Source: CAZMRW01 sp964568805 (GTDB taxonomy: Bacteria; Pseudomonadota; Gammaproteobacteria; Methylococcales; Methylomonadaceae). From it: 11,852 nt of DNA. Made by a program: the position numbers and the translations under genes. The stretch lies in NCBI GenBank assembly GCA_964568805.1, contig CAZMRW010000108.1:1-11852 (forward strand), in the 5' to 3' direction. Each line of letters begins with the position of its first letter. Within the stretch, counting starts at the first letter, position 1. Shown here piece after piece: positions 5,337-11,852 of this stretch. The notes under the pieces are model-generated. The model searched no databases, was not told the DNA's origin, and saw only the letters and a list, made by a program, of their open reading frames with translations.

Positions 5337-6323
5337 ATGAACCAGAACTGGAAAGACTTTCTACTCTCCCAACATGCAAGCATGGACCAGGGAAATCAAG
5401 TCGTTTTTGCATCGCCTTCGCCGGAAAGCAGGCAACGGATTTATCCTGTCCCCTATCTGGCCGTGTTAAGGGTTGCCGGAAACGATGCGGGAAAATTATT
5501 ACAGGGTCAAATGACCTGCAATGTCAACGATGTCACGGAAACTCAAAGCAGTCTGGGTGCATTTTGCAATCCCAAAGGGCGAGCCATCGCCACCTTTTTA
5601 CTGATAAAAGCCCACGATGCCTTTTTGCTGGTATTGCCTGCTGAACTGCTGCAAACGGTGAAAACCCGGCTGCAAAAGTATGTGCTGCGATCCGATGTCA
5701 GTTTCGCCGATGGTTCGGATGAATACTGCCTGATCGGCGTCAGCCAGGCGGATGCTCAATCCGGACGATTGTTTGCTACCCGTCAACAGGATCTCATTTC
5801 GGTCAACCTTTCTTCGGCAGTCAATCGTTACCTGGTGATTGCCGACACCGGGCAAGCCATCAACTTCTGGACCGACCGGGTTAACCGCCAAGGTTTCCAG
5901 CCGGGAGACTCCGAGCAATGGCGTTATCTCGATATACTGGCCGGCATCCCCTGGCTCGGCGCCGCCACCTCGGAAGAATTCATTCCGCAAATGCTCAATC
6001 TCGATAAGCTGGGCGGCATCAGTTTCAACAAGGGCTGTTATACCGGACAGGAAATCGTCGCTCGCACCCATTATCTCGGCAAGGCCAAAAGAGCCCTGTT
6101 TCTTGCCGAATGCGAACTGGCAACTCCGCCAGAGCCTAATTCGGTTGTTGTCGACAACACGGCGGATTCGACTCAAAGCGCCGGAAATGTAGTTGCTGCA
6201 CTATCCAGACAAAACCATTGTACAATGTTGATCGTGCTGCAACTTTCCGATGACGACAGTTATGATCTCTCGCTCAGGGATTATCCCGGCGTCAAACTCC
6301 GCATATTAACATTTATTCCCTAA
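5337..6323 (+). CDS. ygfZ: Folate-binding Fe-S cluster assembly / tRNA-modification protein YgfZ
   Basis: A 328-residue member of the YgfZ/GcvT family (E. coli YgfZ has 326). It is a folate-dependent factor needed for full activity of certain Fe-S enzymes, including the tRNA methylthiotransferase MiaB. The signature K-G-C-Y-T-G-Q-E occurs at 232-239 with the conserved Cys at 234. The GcvT-like folate domain precedes it (LLQGQMTCNVND near 54-65, GAFCNPKGRAIATF at 74-87), and a C-terminal barrel domain follows. The frame opens at 5280, but a perfect -10 box lies at 5301-5306, inside that extension, so the ATG at 5337 (MNQNWKDFLL) is preferred; its ribosome binding site is weak. The stop codon overlaps the start of the heme A synthase gene by one base, indicating translational coupling. 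Cytoplasmic. Confidence 0.93.
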   Translation: MNQNWKDFLLSQHASMDQGNQVVFASPSPESRQRIYPVPYLAVLRVAGNDAGKLLQGQMTCNVNDVTETQSSLGAFCNPKGRAIATFLLIKAHDAFLLVLPAELLQTVKTRLQKYVLRSDVSFADGSDEYCLIGVSQADAQSGRLFATRQQDLISVNLSSAVNRYLVIADTGQAINFWTDRVNRQGFQPGDSEQWRYLDILAGIPWLGAATSEEFIPQMLNLDKLGGISFNKGCYTGQEIVARTHYLGKAKRALFLAECELATPPEPNSVVVDNTADSTQSAGNVVAALSRQNHCTMLIVLQLSDDDSYDLSLRDYPGVKLRILTFIP

Positions 6324-7345
6324 TGAACGATCAGGCCATCATCCACTTTCGCCGTTTAGGCACACTGACCATTTTCGCTGTTTATATTGTCATTTTGGCG
6401 GGCGGGATCGTCAGGGCTTCCGGTGCCGGCATGGGCTGCCCCGACTGGCCGACCTGTTTTGGGCAATGGATTCCCCCTACCGACGAATCCCAGTTGCCGG
6501 CCAACTATCATCAGATTTATGCCCAGCGCGGTTATGAAAACACCCAGTTTAATCCGGTTAAAACCTGGACCGAATACACCAACCGTTTAGTGGGTGCCAC
6601 CACCGGCATCTTAATATTTCTGACCGCCTGGTCGTCCCGCATATTTCTGAAATCCGACAAAACCATCTTTTACCTTTCGCTAAGCAGCTTTTTTCTGGTC
6701 GGATTTCAGGGCTGGCTGGGTTCTACCGTCGTTGCCAGCAACCTGAAACCGGTCATGATCACCCTGCACATGCTGCTGGCATTAGTCATCGTGGCGCTCC
6801 TGATCTATACCATTGCCCGATCGCAGCGGGAAGCGTTCAGCCGCATAGACAGTCATGTGTTGCCGGCTAAATTCAAAACCGTATTGATCGCCGCAATGGT
6901 TATGACCTTATTGCAGGTGATGATGGGAACTCAAGTCCGGGAGGCCGTCGATTTTATCGCCCACGAACACAGCTATATCGACCGCCAGTACTGGCGCGAC
7001 GATTTCCCGATCATTTTCTATGTGCATCGGTCTTTCTCATCGGTCATCCTGTTCACCAATGCCTGGTTATCCTGGAAGTTGTACCGGTCTTTGGACAAAC
7101 CTAACATTTTATCCCGTGCCGGATTGGCGCTCATCACTCTGATCGTGATCGCCATCATCGCAGGCATTATCCTCGACCGTTTCGGCGTTCCTCCCGTTGC
7201 ACAAACCGTTCACTTGGTGGTAGCCAGCCTTATTTTCGGGATACAGTTTTTTCTGTATATCGGCCTGGGTTACTCCGGCACAAGGTTGATCCGTGTTGAT
7301 AAAATCCATGACTCCGGACAAAATCATCCGAATCCGATCCCTTAG
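6323..7345 (+). CDS. ctaA: Heme A synthase, COX15/CtaA family (variant with Asn at the first ligand site)
   Basis: A 340-residue polytopic membrane protein that should oxidise the C8 methyl of heme O to give heme A for aa3-type cytochrome oxidases. The N-terminal segment VILAGGIVRASGAGMGCPDWPTC carries the paired cysteines (C39, C45) of the first external loop. Ligand-type histidines appear as H149 (ITLHML), H235 (YVHRSF) and H297 (QTVHLV). At the fourth expected place the usual E-x-x-H-R motif reads EYTNR (E84, N87). A loop of about 40 residues precedes that motif. From memory, both features resemble the Bacteroidetes-type COX15 proteins. The start overlaps the ygfZ stop, so the two are cotranscribed. 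No ctaB or oxidase subunit gene lies in the window. It converges on waaF with an 11-bp gap; a 5-bp hairpin (GATCC/GGATC, 7336-7354) there has no T-run. Confidence 0.9.
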   Translation: MNDQAIIHFRRLGTLTIFAVYIVILAGGIVRASGAGMGCPDWPTCFGQWIPPTDESQLPANYHQIYAQRGYENTQFNPVKTWTEYTNRLVGATTGILIFLTAWSSRIFLKSDKTIFYLSLSSFFLVGFQGWLGSTVVASNLKPVMITLHMLLALVIVALLIYTIARSQREAFSRIDSHVLPAKFKTVLIAAMVMTLLQVMMGTQVREAVDFIAHEHSYIDRQYWRDDFPIIFYVHRSFSSVILFTNAWLSWKLYRSLDKPNILSRAGLALITLIVIAIIAGIILDRFGVPPVAQTVHLVVASLIFGIQFFLYIGLGYSGTRLIRVDKIHDSGQNHPNPIP

Positions 7346-7356
7346 CTTTGGATCAG

Positions 7357-8364
7357 TTAAACGGCAGAGATTTCCTCAAGCACCTGATGCGGCGTAATAT
7401 GGACCAAACAATGGGTATGACCCAGTGGACATTCACGCTTGAAACACGGCGAGCAGTCCAGTCCCAAGCTGATAATTTTCGCGTTGGCATTGAGCGGCGG
7501 CGTAAAGCGCGGATCGGACGAGCCATACAACGCAATCAACTTTTTATTTAATGCGGCGGCAACATGCATCAATCCGGAATCATTGCTGATCACGGCATCC
7601 GCTATCGACAACAAATCAACGGCTTCGCCAAGGCCGGTCTTGCCGCACAAATCAACACAGCCGTGATCGCTGAGCCCATTAATCTCTGCCGCCACAGGCG
7701 CATCCTTGGCTGAACCGAACAGCCATACTTGCCAGCCAGCCTGTAGCCTGTCCCGGGCAACTTGCGCATAATGGGCGGCGGGCCAGCGTTTCGCTTCGCC
7801 GTATTCCGCCCCCGGACACAATGCCAGAATTTTGCCATTAGTGTGTAAATTCAGTTTCTCCAGGGCTTGCTGCCGATTTTCGATACTGACCGTCAAGCGC
7901 GGCTCGGGACAAAGCGGCGCAGCGGTCGTCGGTTGCGAACGTGCCGCCAATGCAACAAATCGCTGAACGGTTTGCGTCAATACCGTTTTATCCAAACGCC
8001 GTATATCATTGAGCAATCCCCAACGGCACTCGCCGACATAGCCGGTTCTTAACGGAATGTTGGCAAAAAACGGCGTGATCGCCGATTTCCAGGTATTGGG
8101 CAACAAAATCGCCTGATCGTAATGATGAGAACGCAAGCCCTTGCCGAGCCTGATTCGCTTCATTAAGCCTAATTGCCCGCGAGCGAGCAGCGGCATCGGC
8201 AAAGCCTGGGAGACTTCCGGCATTCGTTCCAGCAAACCCAGAGTCCAGGCAGGCGCCAGCACATCAATCTGACAGTCCGGATTATGCTGCTTCAGGGTAA
8301 TAAACAGGCTTTGCGCCATCACCATATCGCCGACCCAGGCCGGGCCCATGATTAAAATCCGCAT
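7357..8364 (-). CDS. waaF: Lipopolysaccharide heptosyltransferase II
   Basis: A 335-residue GT-B enzyme of family GT9. It should add the second L-glycero-D-manno-heptose to the inner core of lipopolysaccharide from ADP-heptose, on the cytoplasmic face of the inner membrane. Visible marks are GPAWVGDMVMAQSL at 7-20 with the conserved Asp13, the second Rossmann domain starting LALCPGAEYGEAKRWP (180-195), ISNDSGLMHVAAAL at 259-272 for nucleotide-sugar binding, YGSSDPRFTPP (280-290), and the C-terminal cysteine cluster C304, C307, C312, C319 typical of WaaF. The frame extends 24 bases further up (Met at 8388), but Met at 8364 gives the usual MRILI start; neither has a good ribosome binding site. 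The upstream gene on the same strand ends 47 bp away, with a weak hairpin between. It indicates a Gram-negative outer membrane with a heptose core. Confidence 0.94.
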   Translation of the reverse strand: MRILIMGPAWVGDMVMAQSLFITLKQHNPDCQIDVLAPAWTLGLLERMPEVSQALPMPLLARGQLGLMKRIRLGKGLRSHHYDQAILLPNTWKSAITPFFANIPLRTGYVGECRWGLLNDIRRLDKTVLTQTVQRFVALAARSQPTTAAPLCPEPRLTVSIENRQQALEKLNLHTNGKILALCPGAEYGEAKRWPAAHYAQVARDRLQAGWQVWLFGSAKDAPVAAEINGLSDHGCVDLCGKTGLGEAVDLLSIADAVISNDSGLMHVAAALNKKLIALYGSSDPRFTPPLNANAKIISLGLDCSPCFKRECPLGHTHCLVHITPHQVLEEISAV

Positions 8365-8393
8365 CGGTAAAATTGCTTCGCTTGGCATTAAAC

Positions 8394-8411
8394 AATGGTT
8401 ATTTTACCATT
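8394..8411 (-). terminator. Weak hairpin after the propeller gene
   Basis: AATGGT (8394-8399) and ACCATT (8406-8411) form a 6-bp stem around a TATTTT loop, directly after the stop codon of the gene at 8412. On the minus strand it is followed by G and three T residues. The stem is AT-rich and the T-run is short, so it may only partly stop transcription into waaF. Confidence 0.3.
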
Positions 8412-9422
8412 TCAAGATCCTCGAATCTGAAAACCTTTAAACGAAAAAGTATCGGGAACTAGCTCAATTTGAAAAATTCGATTCGGCATTCGGGTATTGA
8501 ATTTTTTCTCGTTTCCGTTTAAATCACGTTCACGCAAATTAAACGTATTGCAGTCGGCGATCAAATGCGAGCGGCCCCCAGGCATTTCAATCGCATCCTG
8601 AACCCATTTAACGGGGAAAAAGTCGCTGGTACCTTTTATTCGATCGATTAATTTAAACCCGGGATCGTAAATTAACACCTCGCCTTTACGCGAATTTGAC
8701 AGCATGTAGCCTTTTGAGTGTTTACGGATATGATGCGCTCCGCTCAAGCCGGTGATGACAAGTTCAAGCGCCAATGATTTTCTGTCTATTCGTGCGACAG
8801 ATCCTTGATAAAACAAGATCGTCAAAATTTTATTGTTATCATAAGGATCGGTGATGGCTGAATTCAAGTGGGTTGTCTGCAACTTACCCGAATAACACTT
8901 GAGCCGATGATCCATCGTTTTGTCGATGGATCTCACCCCGCCTCCATACGCGTTGGGATAACCGTTTTCGGTACCCCACCACGCCCAGATGATTTCGCCG
9001 TTAAAATCAACTTCCAATATGGCATCGACGCCGCTTGAGGTCACCATCAAGCCGTTCTCCGTTCGACGGAGTGAGCGCAACTGGGAAAATAAAGGACTGC
9101 GAATTTCCAGGTCGATTTCACCCTTGTCATTGAACCTGGCAATATGTTCGTCGCCAGGCACCCCATCCTCCGCGCAGGGTAATCCGCAAATAAAGTACAA
9201 GCCTTCGCCTTCAACATATTCCATGCCAAAGGGCTTGGTAGGATAAATTTCTTCAAGTAATTTAATTTTACCTAACTCGCCCTGGTGTTCTAATAGTTGA
9301 ATTTTACCCCCCGGTTCCCCTCTGAAAACTTCGTTAGATCGATCTTTACCTTTAACAATTCTATCAAACCTAAACTTTGCGTAATCCCAATTAGTTTGAG
9401 GGTAGGAAACAACAAATTTCAT
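8412..9422 (-). CDS. Predicted beta-propeller protein of unknown function
   Basis: I do not recognise this 336-residue protein. It is rich in short beta-strand patterns with turns such as FNDKGEI (97-103), DFNGEIIWAWWG (139-150), ARIDRKSLAL (210-219), SRKGEVLIYDPGFKLID (244-260) and DLNGNEKKF (300-308), repeating about every 45-50 residues. This suggests a beta-propeller. The pieces NGEIIWAW, THLNSAITDPYDNNKIL (184-200) and SGAHHI (227-232) recall arylsulfotransferase-like (ASST) propellers, in which His residues follow such strands; this is a resemblance only. No signal peptide or membrane segment is evident, so it is probably cytoplasmic. Two in-frame ATGs occur; AAGGA is 5 bases before the one at 9422 but abuts the one at 9428, so 9422 is chosen. 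It lies upstream of waaF on the same strand, which may hint at a glycan- or envelope-related role, but no function can be assigned. Confidence 0.75.
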   Translation of the reverse strand: MKFVVSYPQTNWDYAKFRFDRIVKGKDRSNEVFRGEPGGKIQLLEHQGELGKIKLLEEIYPTKPFGMEYVEGEGLYFICGLPCAEDGVPGDEHIARFNDKGEIDLEIRSPLFSQLRSLRRTENGLMVTSSGVDAILEVDFNGEIIWAWWGTENGYPNAYGGGVRSIDKTMDHRLKCYSGKLQTTHLNSAITDPYDNNKILTILFYQGSVARIDRKSLALELVITGLSGAHHIRKHSKGYMLSNSRKGEVLIYDPGFKLIDRIKGTSDFFPVKWVQDAIEMPGGRSHLIADCNTFNLRERDLNGNEKKFNTRMPNRIFQIELVPDTFSFKGFQIRGS

Positions 9423-9445
9423 TTTCATCCTTATTCAATCTGATA

Positions 9446-9474
9446 ATAAAAACCCGGTAATAATATAGTAACAA
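9446..9474 (-). promoter_or_regulatory. Possible promoter of the propeller gene, within an inverted repeat
   Basis: On the minus strand TTGTTA (9474-9469), 17 bp and TTTTAT (9451-9446) match the sigma-70 consensus at four of six positions each, giving a start about 17 nt before the ATG at 9422. The inverted repeat AACCCG (9451-9456) / CGGGTT (9476-9481) brackets the -35 and spacer. It could be an operator. Read as RNA, it could also be a large-loop hairpin followed by TTTTT, that is, a terminator for transcripts coming from further upstream. Confidence 0.3.
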
Positions 9475-9534
9475 TCGGGTTAGAGATAGTATTTCCATTG
9501 AACAGTTATGGTTTATTACAGGTGGCCCGGTACC

Positions 9535-9555
9535 AAAAATGCCCTGTTATGGGCA
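9535..9555 (-). terminator. Intrinsic terminator candidate, minus strand
   Basis: TGCCC (9555-9551 on the minus strand) pairs with GGGCA (9544-9540) across a 6-nt loop and is followed by five T residues (9539-9535). It would stop minus-strand transcripts arriving from the gene-poor stretch or, by long readthrough, from the symporter gene. It insulates the propeller gene from upstream transcription. Confidence 0.5.
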
Positions 9556-9692
9556 GTGATTGAGCTTACGGCGCTTGTGCCGATTAGCATCGTGGGCAAA
9601 GAAAAGGTCGCCGGGACTAAAAATCTCCGCCCGGACTTTTGAGTATCCATTTTAAAAATCATGGAGATCGGTGTGGGCAGTGACGTGTTTAA

Positions 9693-9950
9693 ATAGACAT
9701 TAAAATTTTTTCCGTAAAGCGTGATTGCGCATTCTTCGTTAAGGTCACCGGCAAGAAAGATTATGACTTGGCATGTATTGATATCCTATGCGATCCAAAG
9801 GTTCGGCAGGATTGAATACAAGCACGGTCAGGAAAAGATTATCGGCACACGTGTTTCTTCAAGTCTTATTTTGGGGCTTTTTCAGTATTTTTTGACTGGA
9901 TCAATACCCAATATTTTAATATAGCAGAGGTTAAACAAAATGCCAGTTAG
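9693..9950 (+). pseudogene. Possible decayed coding region, interrupted by TGA
   Basis: One plus-strand frame is open for 85 codons except for a single TGA at 9813-9815. The part before it reads protein-like (KRDCAFFVKVTGKKDYDLAC, then IDILCDPKVRQD), and the part after it continues IQARSGKDYRHTCFFKSYFG up to VKQNAS and a TAG. There is no start codon at the beginning of the frame. A second frame (9721-9924) starts with GTG and also reads plausibly around RFGRIEYKHGQEKIIGTR, so a frameshift is another possibility. I do not recognise either product. The call rests only on protein-like composition and could be chance. Confidence 0.25.
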
Positions 9951-10033
9951 TCGGTAATTTGTCCTGAAATCAGATAACACGTAAAATGAGGCGCTTATCA
10001 GAGACAAGTTGCTTGCAAGCATTCTTCCTGTTT

Positions 10034-11389
10034 TTACTTGCGTCTGGCTTCAATTTGGGCGCGCAGTGCCTGCTGTTTCTCTCGGGTAATAGGAAAATTC
10101 CATAAAAAAGGAAAACCCAGCAGCATGATGAAACAGGGCAGCCAGCCGTAAATTCTCATCAAGGCGTAGATAGTAGCGCTGCTAGGGGCAGCAGCCGACG
10201 GTTCGAAGCCATAGTGAGCAGGCAGCGATGTCCCCAAAAATACACCCAGTCCTATGGCGGATTTGATAGCCATGCCCCATAGCGAGAAATAGAAACCGGT
10301 GCGCTGATGGCCGGATGCCAGCGTATCCTGGTCGATGACATCTGCAGCTATCGAATTCGACAGGAAAATAATGGCGGCCAGACTGCTGCCGCGAAACACG
10401 ATCAGCGTCATATATAACTCGATGTCGCCATGCCCAACCAGTGGTAACGCCAGACCCCACAGGCCGATCCATAAACCGGCTATTGTTAACGCCCGGTGTT
10501 TGCCGATGCGATCGGAAAGCCATATCCATAAAGGCAGTGCGACGAGCGACACGAATGTTTCGGCGAGGATCATCGAGGAAAACAACTCAGGCCTGCCAAC
10601 AACATGTTTGAGGATCAATTTGTGCAATGTGGCCTGTATCATCAACCCCGTTCCGAACAGCACGAGCGCAATCAGTGTTCTTATAAAAGCCTGGTTACGA
10701 AATACCAGTTTCAAGCCTGACCAACCCAGGTGATGATGACCGTTTAATTTTTCCGGCGGTTTTTCAGGCACCTTGAACATGGCTAAAGTGACAAACAGCG
10801 GTAAACAGATGCCTATCATCAGGGCAATGACCAGAAGCTGCTCGCGATTGCCGTGATGTCCCAGAAAACCCATGGTCATCAGGATCAACAAAAATACGAT
10901 ATGGCCGGTGGCGCCGAATGCTTCCCGCCAGGCGGCCACACGCGAACGTTCCTTATAATCGGTTGACAACTCGGCGCCCCAGGCTTTATAAGGCAAATCG
11001 AATATATCAAAGGATAAAAACAGCAAGCTTGTCCAGAGCAGAAGGTAGAAAACGGATACCTGTCCGCCAGGAACAAACACCATCCAGGTGGACAGCATTA
11101 ATAACGGAGTTCCGAGAACCAGCCAGGGTTTACGCCGACCCCAGCGCGTATGCCAGCGATCGCTCAGGATGCCCATAATAGGGTCGGTAAAGACATCCAG
11201 CAACCGTGAAATGGCAATCGCCATACCCACGCTGGCCAGTGGCAATGCCAGATCGTCTGCATAATAAGACGGAATGAACAGCACCAGAGGTAATATCACC
11301 ATCGAGTGGGTGAGATGCGGCAAACCATAGAACGCCATTGTCTTATGCGTAAGCGAAGCTGAGTTTCTGGAAACCGGTTGATGAGGCAT
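10034..11389 (-). CDS. GPH-family (MelB-like) sugar:cation symporter
   Basis: A 451-residue, 12-helix inner-membrane transporter of the glycoside-pentoside-hexuronide:cation symporter family (MFS_2). The key stretch SRLLDVFTDPIMGILSDRWHTRWGRRKPW (61-89) holds D65 and D69, which line up with MelB Asp55 and Asp59 at the cation site, followed by the family loop with the R-x-G-R-R-K-P motif. The middle loop (about 211-225) is hydrophilic, ending EKPPEKLNGHHH, and the C-terminal half has six further hydrophobic segments. The length is normal and the gene looks intact. The substrate cannot be read; a glycoside or oligosaccharide is likely from the family, and the divergent phosphorylase-like gene may point to an alpha-glucan product. 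The ATG at 11389 has no strong ribosome binding site. Confidence 0.88.
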   Translation of the reverse strand: MPHQPVSRNSASLTHKTMAFYGLPHLTHSMVILPLVLFIPSYYADDLALPLASVGMAIAISRLLDVFTDPIMGILSDRWHTRWGRRKPWLVLGTPLLMLSTWMVFVPGGQVSVFYLLLWTSLLFLSFDIFDLPYKAWGAELSTDYKERSRVAAWREAFGATGHIVFLLILMTMGFLGHHGNREQLLVIALMIGICLPLFVTLAMFKVPEKPPEKLNGHHHLGWSGLKLVFRNQAFIRTLIALVLFGTGLMIQATLHKLILKHVVGRPELFSSMILAETFVSLVALPLWIWLSDRIGKHRALTIAGLWIGLWGLALPLVGHGDIELYMTLIVFRGSSLAAIIFLSNSIAADVIDQDTLASGHQRTGFYFSLWGMAIKSAIGLGVFLGTSLPAHYGFEPSAAAPSSATIYALMRIYGWLPCFIMLLGFPFLWNFPITREKQQALRAQIEARRK

Positions 11390-11562
11390 TGTTATCTGGG
11401 ACTTTTATCGGGAGGGCAAACGATACGGATAACCTATTAAACAAAATCGGATCATTTATATCATACATTCATGCGATTGCCAGAAACAGTAACCGTTGTT
11501 AGTCTTGTAAGTTCGACAAGAACCTACCGCTTTCTTTTAGCAATGACAGAGATGAGGTCTCC
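11390..11562. promoter_or_regulatory. Divergent symporter / phosphorylase promoter region
   Basis: This 173-bp gap lies between divergent starts. TCTTGT (11503-11508) and ACAAGA (11516-11521) form a 6-bp inverted repeat with a 7-base centre, 41 bp before the phosphorylase ATG, and could be an operator. A weak plus-strand promoter (TTGCCA at 11477, 17 bp, TAGTCT at 11500) overlaps it. The phosphorylase has a good GAGG ribosome binding site (11554-11557). Promoter and operator calls are tentative. Confidence 0.35.
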
Positions 11563-11852
11563 ATGGCGAACAACACAACCGAAACCGCGCAAAATCCTGC
11601 CCTTCTTCATGGTGATGTGCGCACAGGGCTTAGCCTCGCTTCGTTAAGCCAGGCTTTTAGAGACAATCTATATTACATGCAAGGGCGCGACCTATCGACG
11701 GCGACCTTGAATGACCTCTACATGGCCGCGGCCTATACGGTGCGGGATCGGTTAATGCGCCGCTGGATGCATACCCTGCGTAAAATTATGCGGTCCGATG
11801 AGCCACTTGCAAAATTATCGACCGGCAAGCGGTGTAAGTTAATAAAGACTCC
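11563..11852 (+). CDS. glgP: Glycogen phosphorylase-like, N-terminal part (cut by window edge)
   Basis: The first 96 codons of a gene that runs off the window. HGDVRTGLSLASLSQAFRDN (16-35), the LYYMQG segment and then DLYMAAAYTVRDRLMRRWMHTL (53-74) match the start of glycogen/starch phosphorylases, which release glucose-1-phosphate from alpha-1,4-glucans using pyridoxal phosphate. The start at 11563 has GAGG five bases upstream. After residue 74 the family expects a Tyr-rich segment and then Y-L-S-x-E-F-L-x-G, whereas here the protein reads KIMRSDEPLAKLSTGKRCKLIKT. LST may be the remains of that motif, after which similarity seems to stop about 28 bases before the window end. The gene may therefore be interrupted or frameshifted here. 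It is divergent from the sugar symporter. Confidence 0.7.
   Translation, partial: MANNTTETAQNPALLHGDVRTGLSLASLSQAFRDNLYYMQGRDLSTATLNDLYMAAAYTVRDRLMRRWMHTLRKIMRSDEPLAKLSTGKRCKLIKT

Larger units (their letters stand above)
9482..10033. other. Gene-poor stretch with hairpins and decayed frames
   Basis: No intact gene of normal size is found. A 44-codon plus-strand frame at 9508-9642 (MVYYRWPGTKNALLWAVIEL onward, ending GTKNLRPDF) reads like protein but has no ribosome binding site, and the same DNA is full of short hairpins: GCCC/GGGC at 9541-9554, CGGC/GCCG near 9574-9587 and CCGGG/CCCGG near 9611-9634. The 9-mer GGGCAGTGA occurs twice (9551 and 9675). A perfect 12-bp palindrome, TGCTTGCAAGCA, lies at 10010-10021, just past the symporter gene. 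A broken reading frame at 9693-9950 is listed separately. Confidence 0.45.

Noticed and set aside
5598..6176. 192-codon minus-strand frame opposite ygfZ
   Set aside because: It is antisense to YgfZ with its conserved KGCYTGQE motif; it is long only because stop codons are rare in that frame.
7336..7354. GATCC/GGATC hairpin between ctaA and waaF as a bidirectional terminator
   Set aside because: The stem is only 5 bp and there is no T-run on either strand.
9721..9924. 67-codon GTG-started plus-strand frame
   Set aside because: It has no ribosome binding site and no recognisable motif, and a second frame over the same bases looks equally protein-like; I treat the area as possibly decayed instead.
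10010..10021. TGCTTGCAAGCA palindrome as a terminator of the symporter gene
   Set aside because: It is a 12-bp self-complementary site with no loop and no T-run; it could be a protein site but nothing supports that.
1..11852. CRISPR array or tandem repeat array
   Set aside because: I saw no regularly spaced direct repeats anywhere in the window.

Overview
The window looks like chromosome of a gammaproteobacterium. The ygfX/ygfZ divergent neighbourhood, a WaaF-type heptosyltransferase and a 363-residue YchF all fit that class. A methanotroph of the Methylococcales is my best guess from the overall flavour of the proteins; this is inference, not something the sequence proves. Most genes are intact housekeeping or envelope genes, separated by three gene-poor stretches that hold repeats and what look like gene remnants.

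Layout. Positions 1-524 carry no convincing gene but hold a 43-bp palindromic element made of two small hairpins inside an outer stem, plus interleaved inverted repeats. From 525 to 3045 is a redox module: an azoR-pirin operon on the minus strand, read divergently from a LysR-type regulator gene with a T-N11-A palindrome in the shared promoter region. Positions 3046-3387 lack a gene and end at a tRNA(CAU) gene on the minus strand. That tRNA has a consensus TTGACA-17-TATAAT promoter overlapping the ychF stop codon, a palindromic leader and its own terminator.

From 3516 to 7345 are ychF and ygfX (minus strand) and, divergently, ygfZ overlapped by a heme A synthase gene (plus strand). The sdhE gene that sits beside ygfX in E. 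coli is absent here. The heme A synthase has Asn where the best-known CtaA proteins have the first heme-ligand His. waaF (minus) converges on it. Upstream of waaF is an unassigned predicted beta-propeller gene.

Positions 9423-10033 form a 0.6-kb gene-poor stretch with hairpins and decayed coding frames. It is followed by a GPH-family (MelB-like) sugar:cation symporter gene (minus), divergent from the 5' end of a glycogen phosphorylase-like gene that runs off the window and appears to lose family similarity just before the edge.

No CRISPR array, complete mobile element or obvious new defence or biosynthetic system is visible. The most interesting leads are the double-hairpin element, the tRNA leader and promoter arrangement, the variant heme A synthase in an operon with ygfZ, the orphan propeller gene, and the possible insertion break in glgP.
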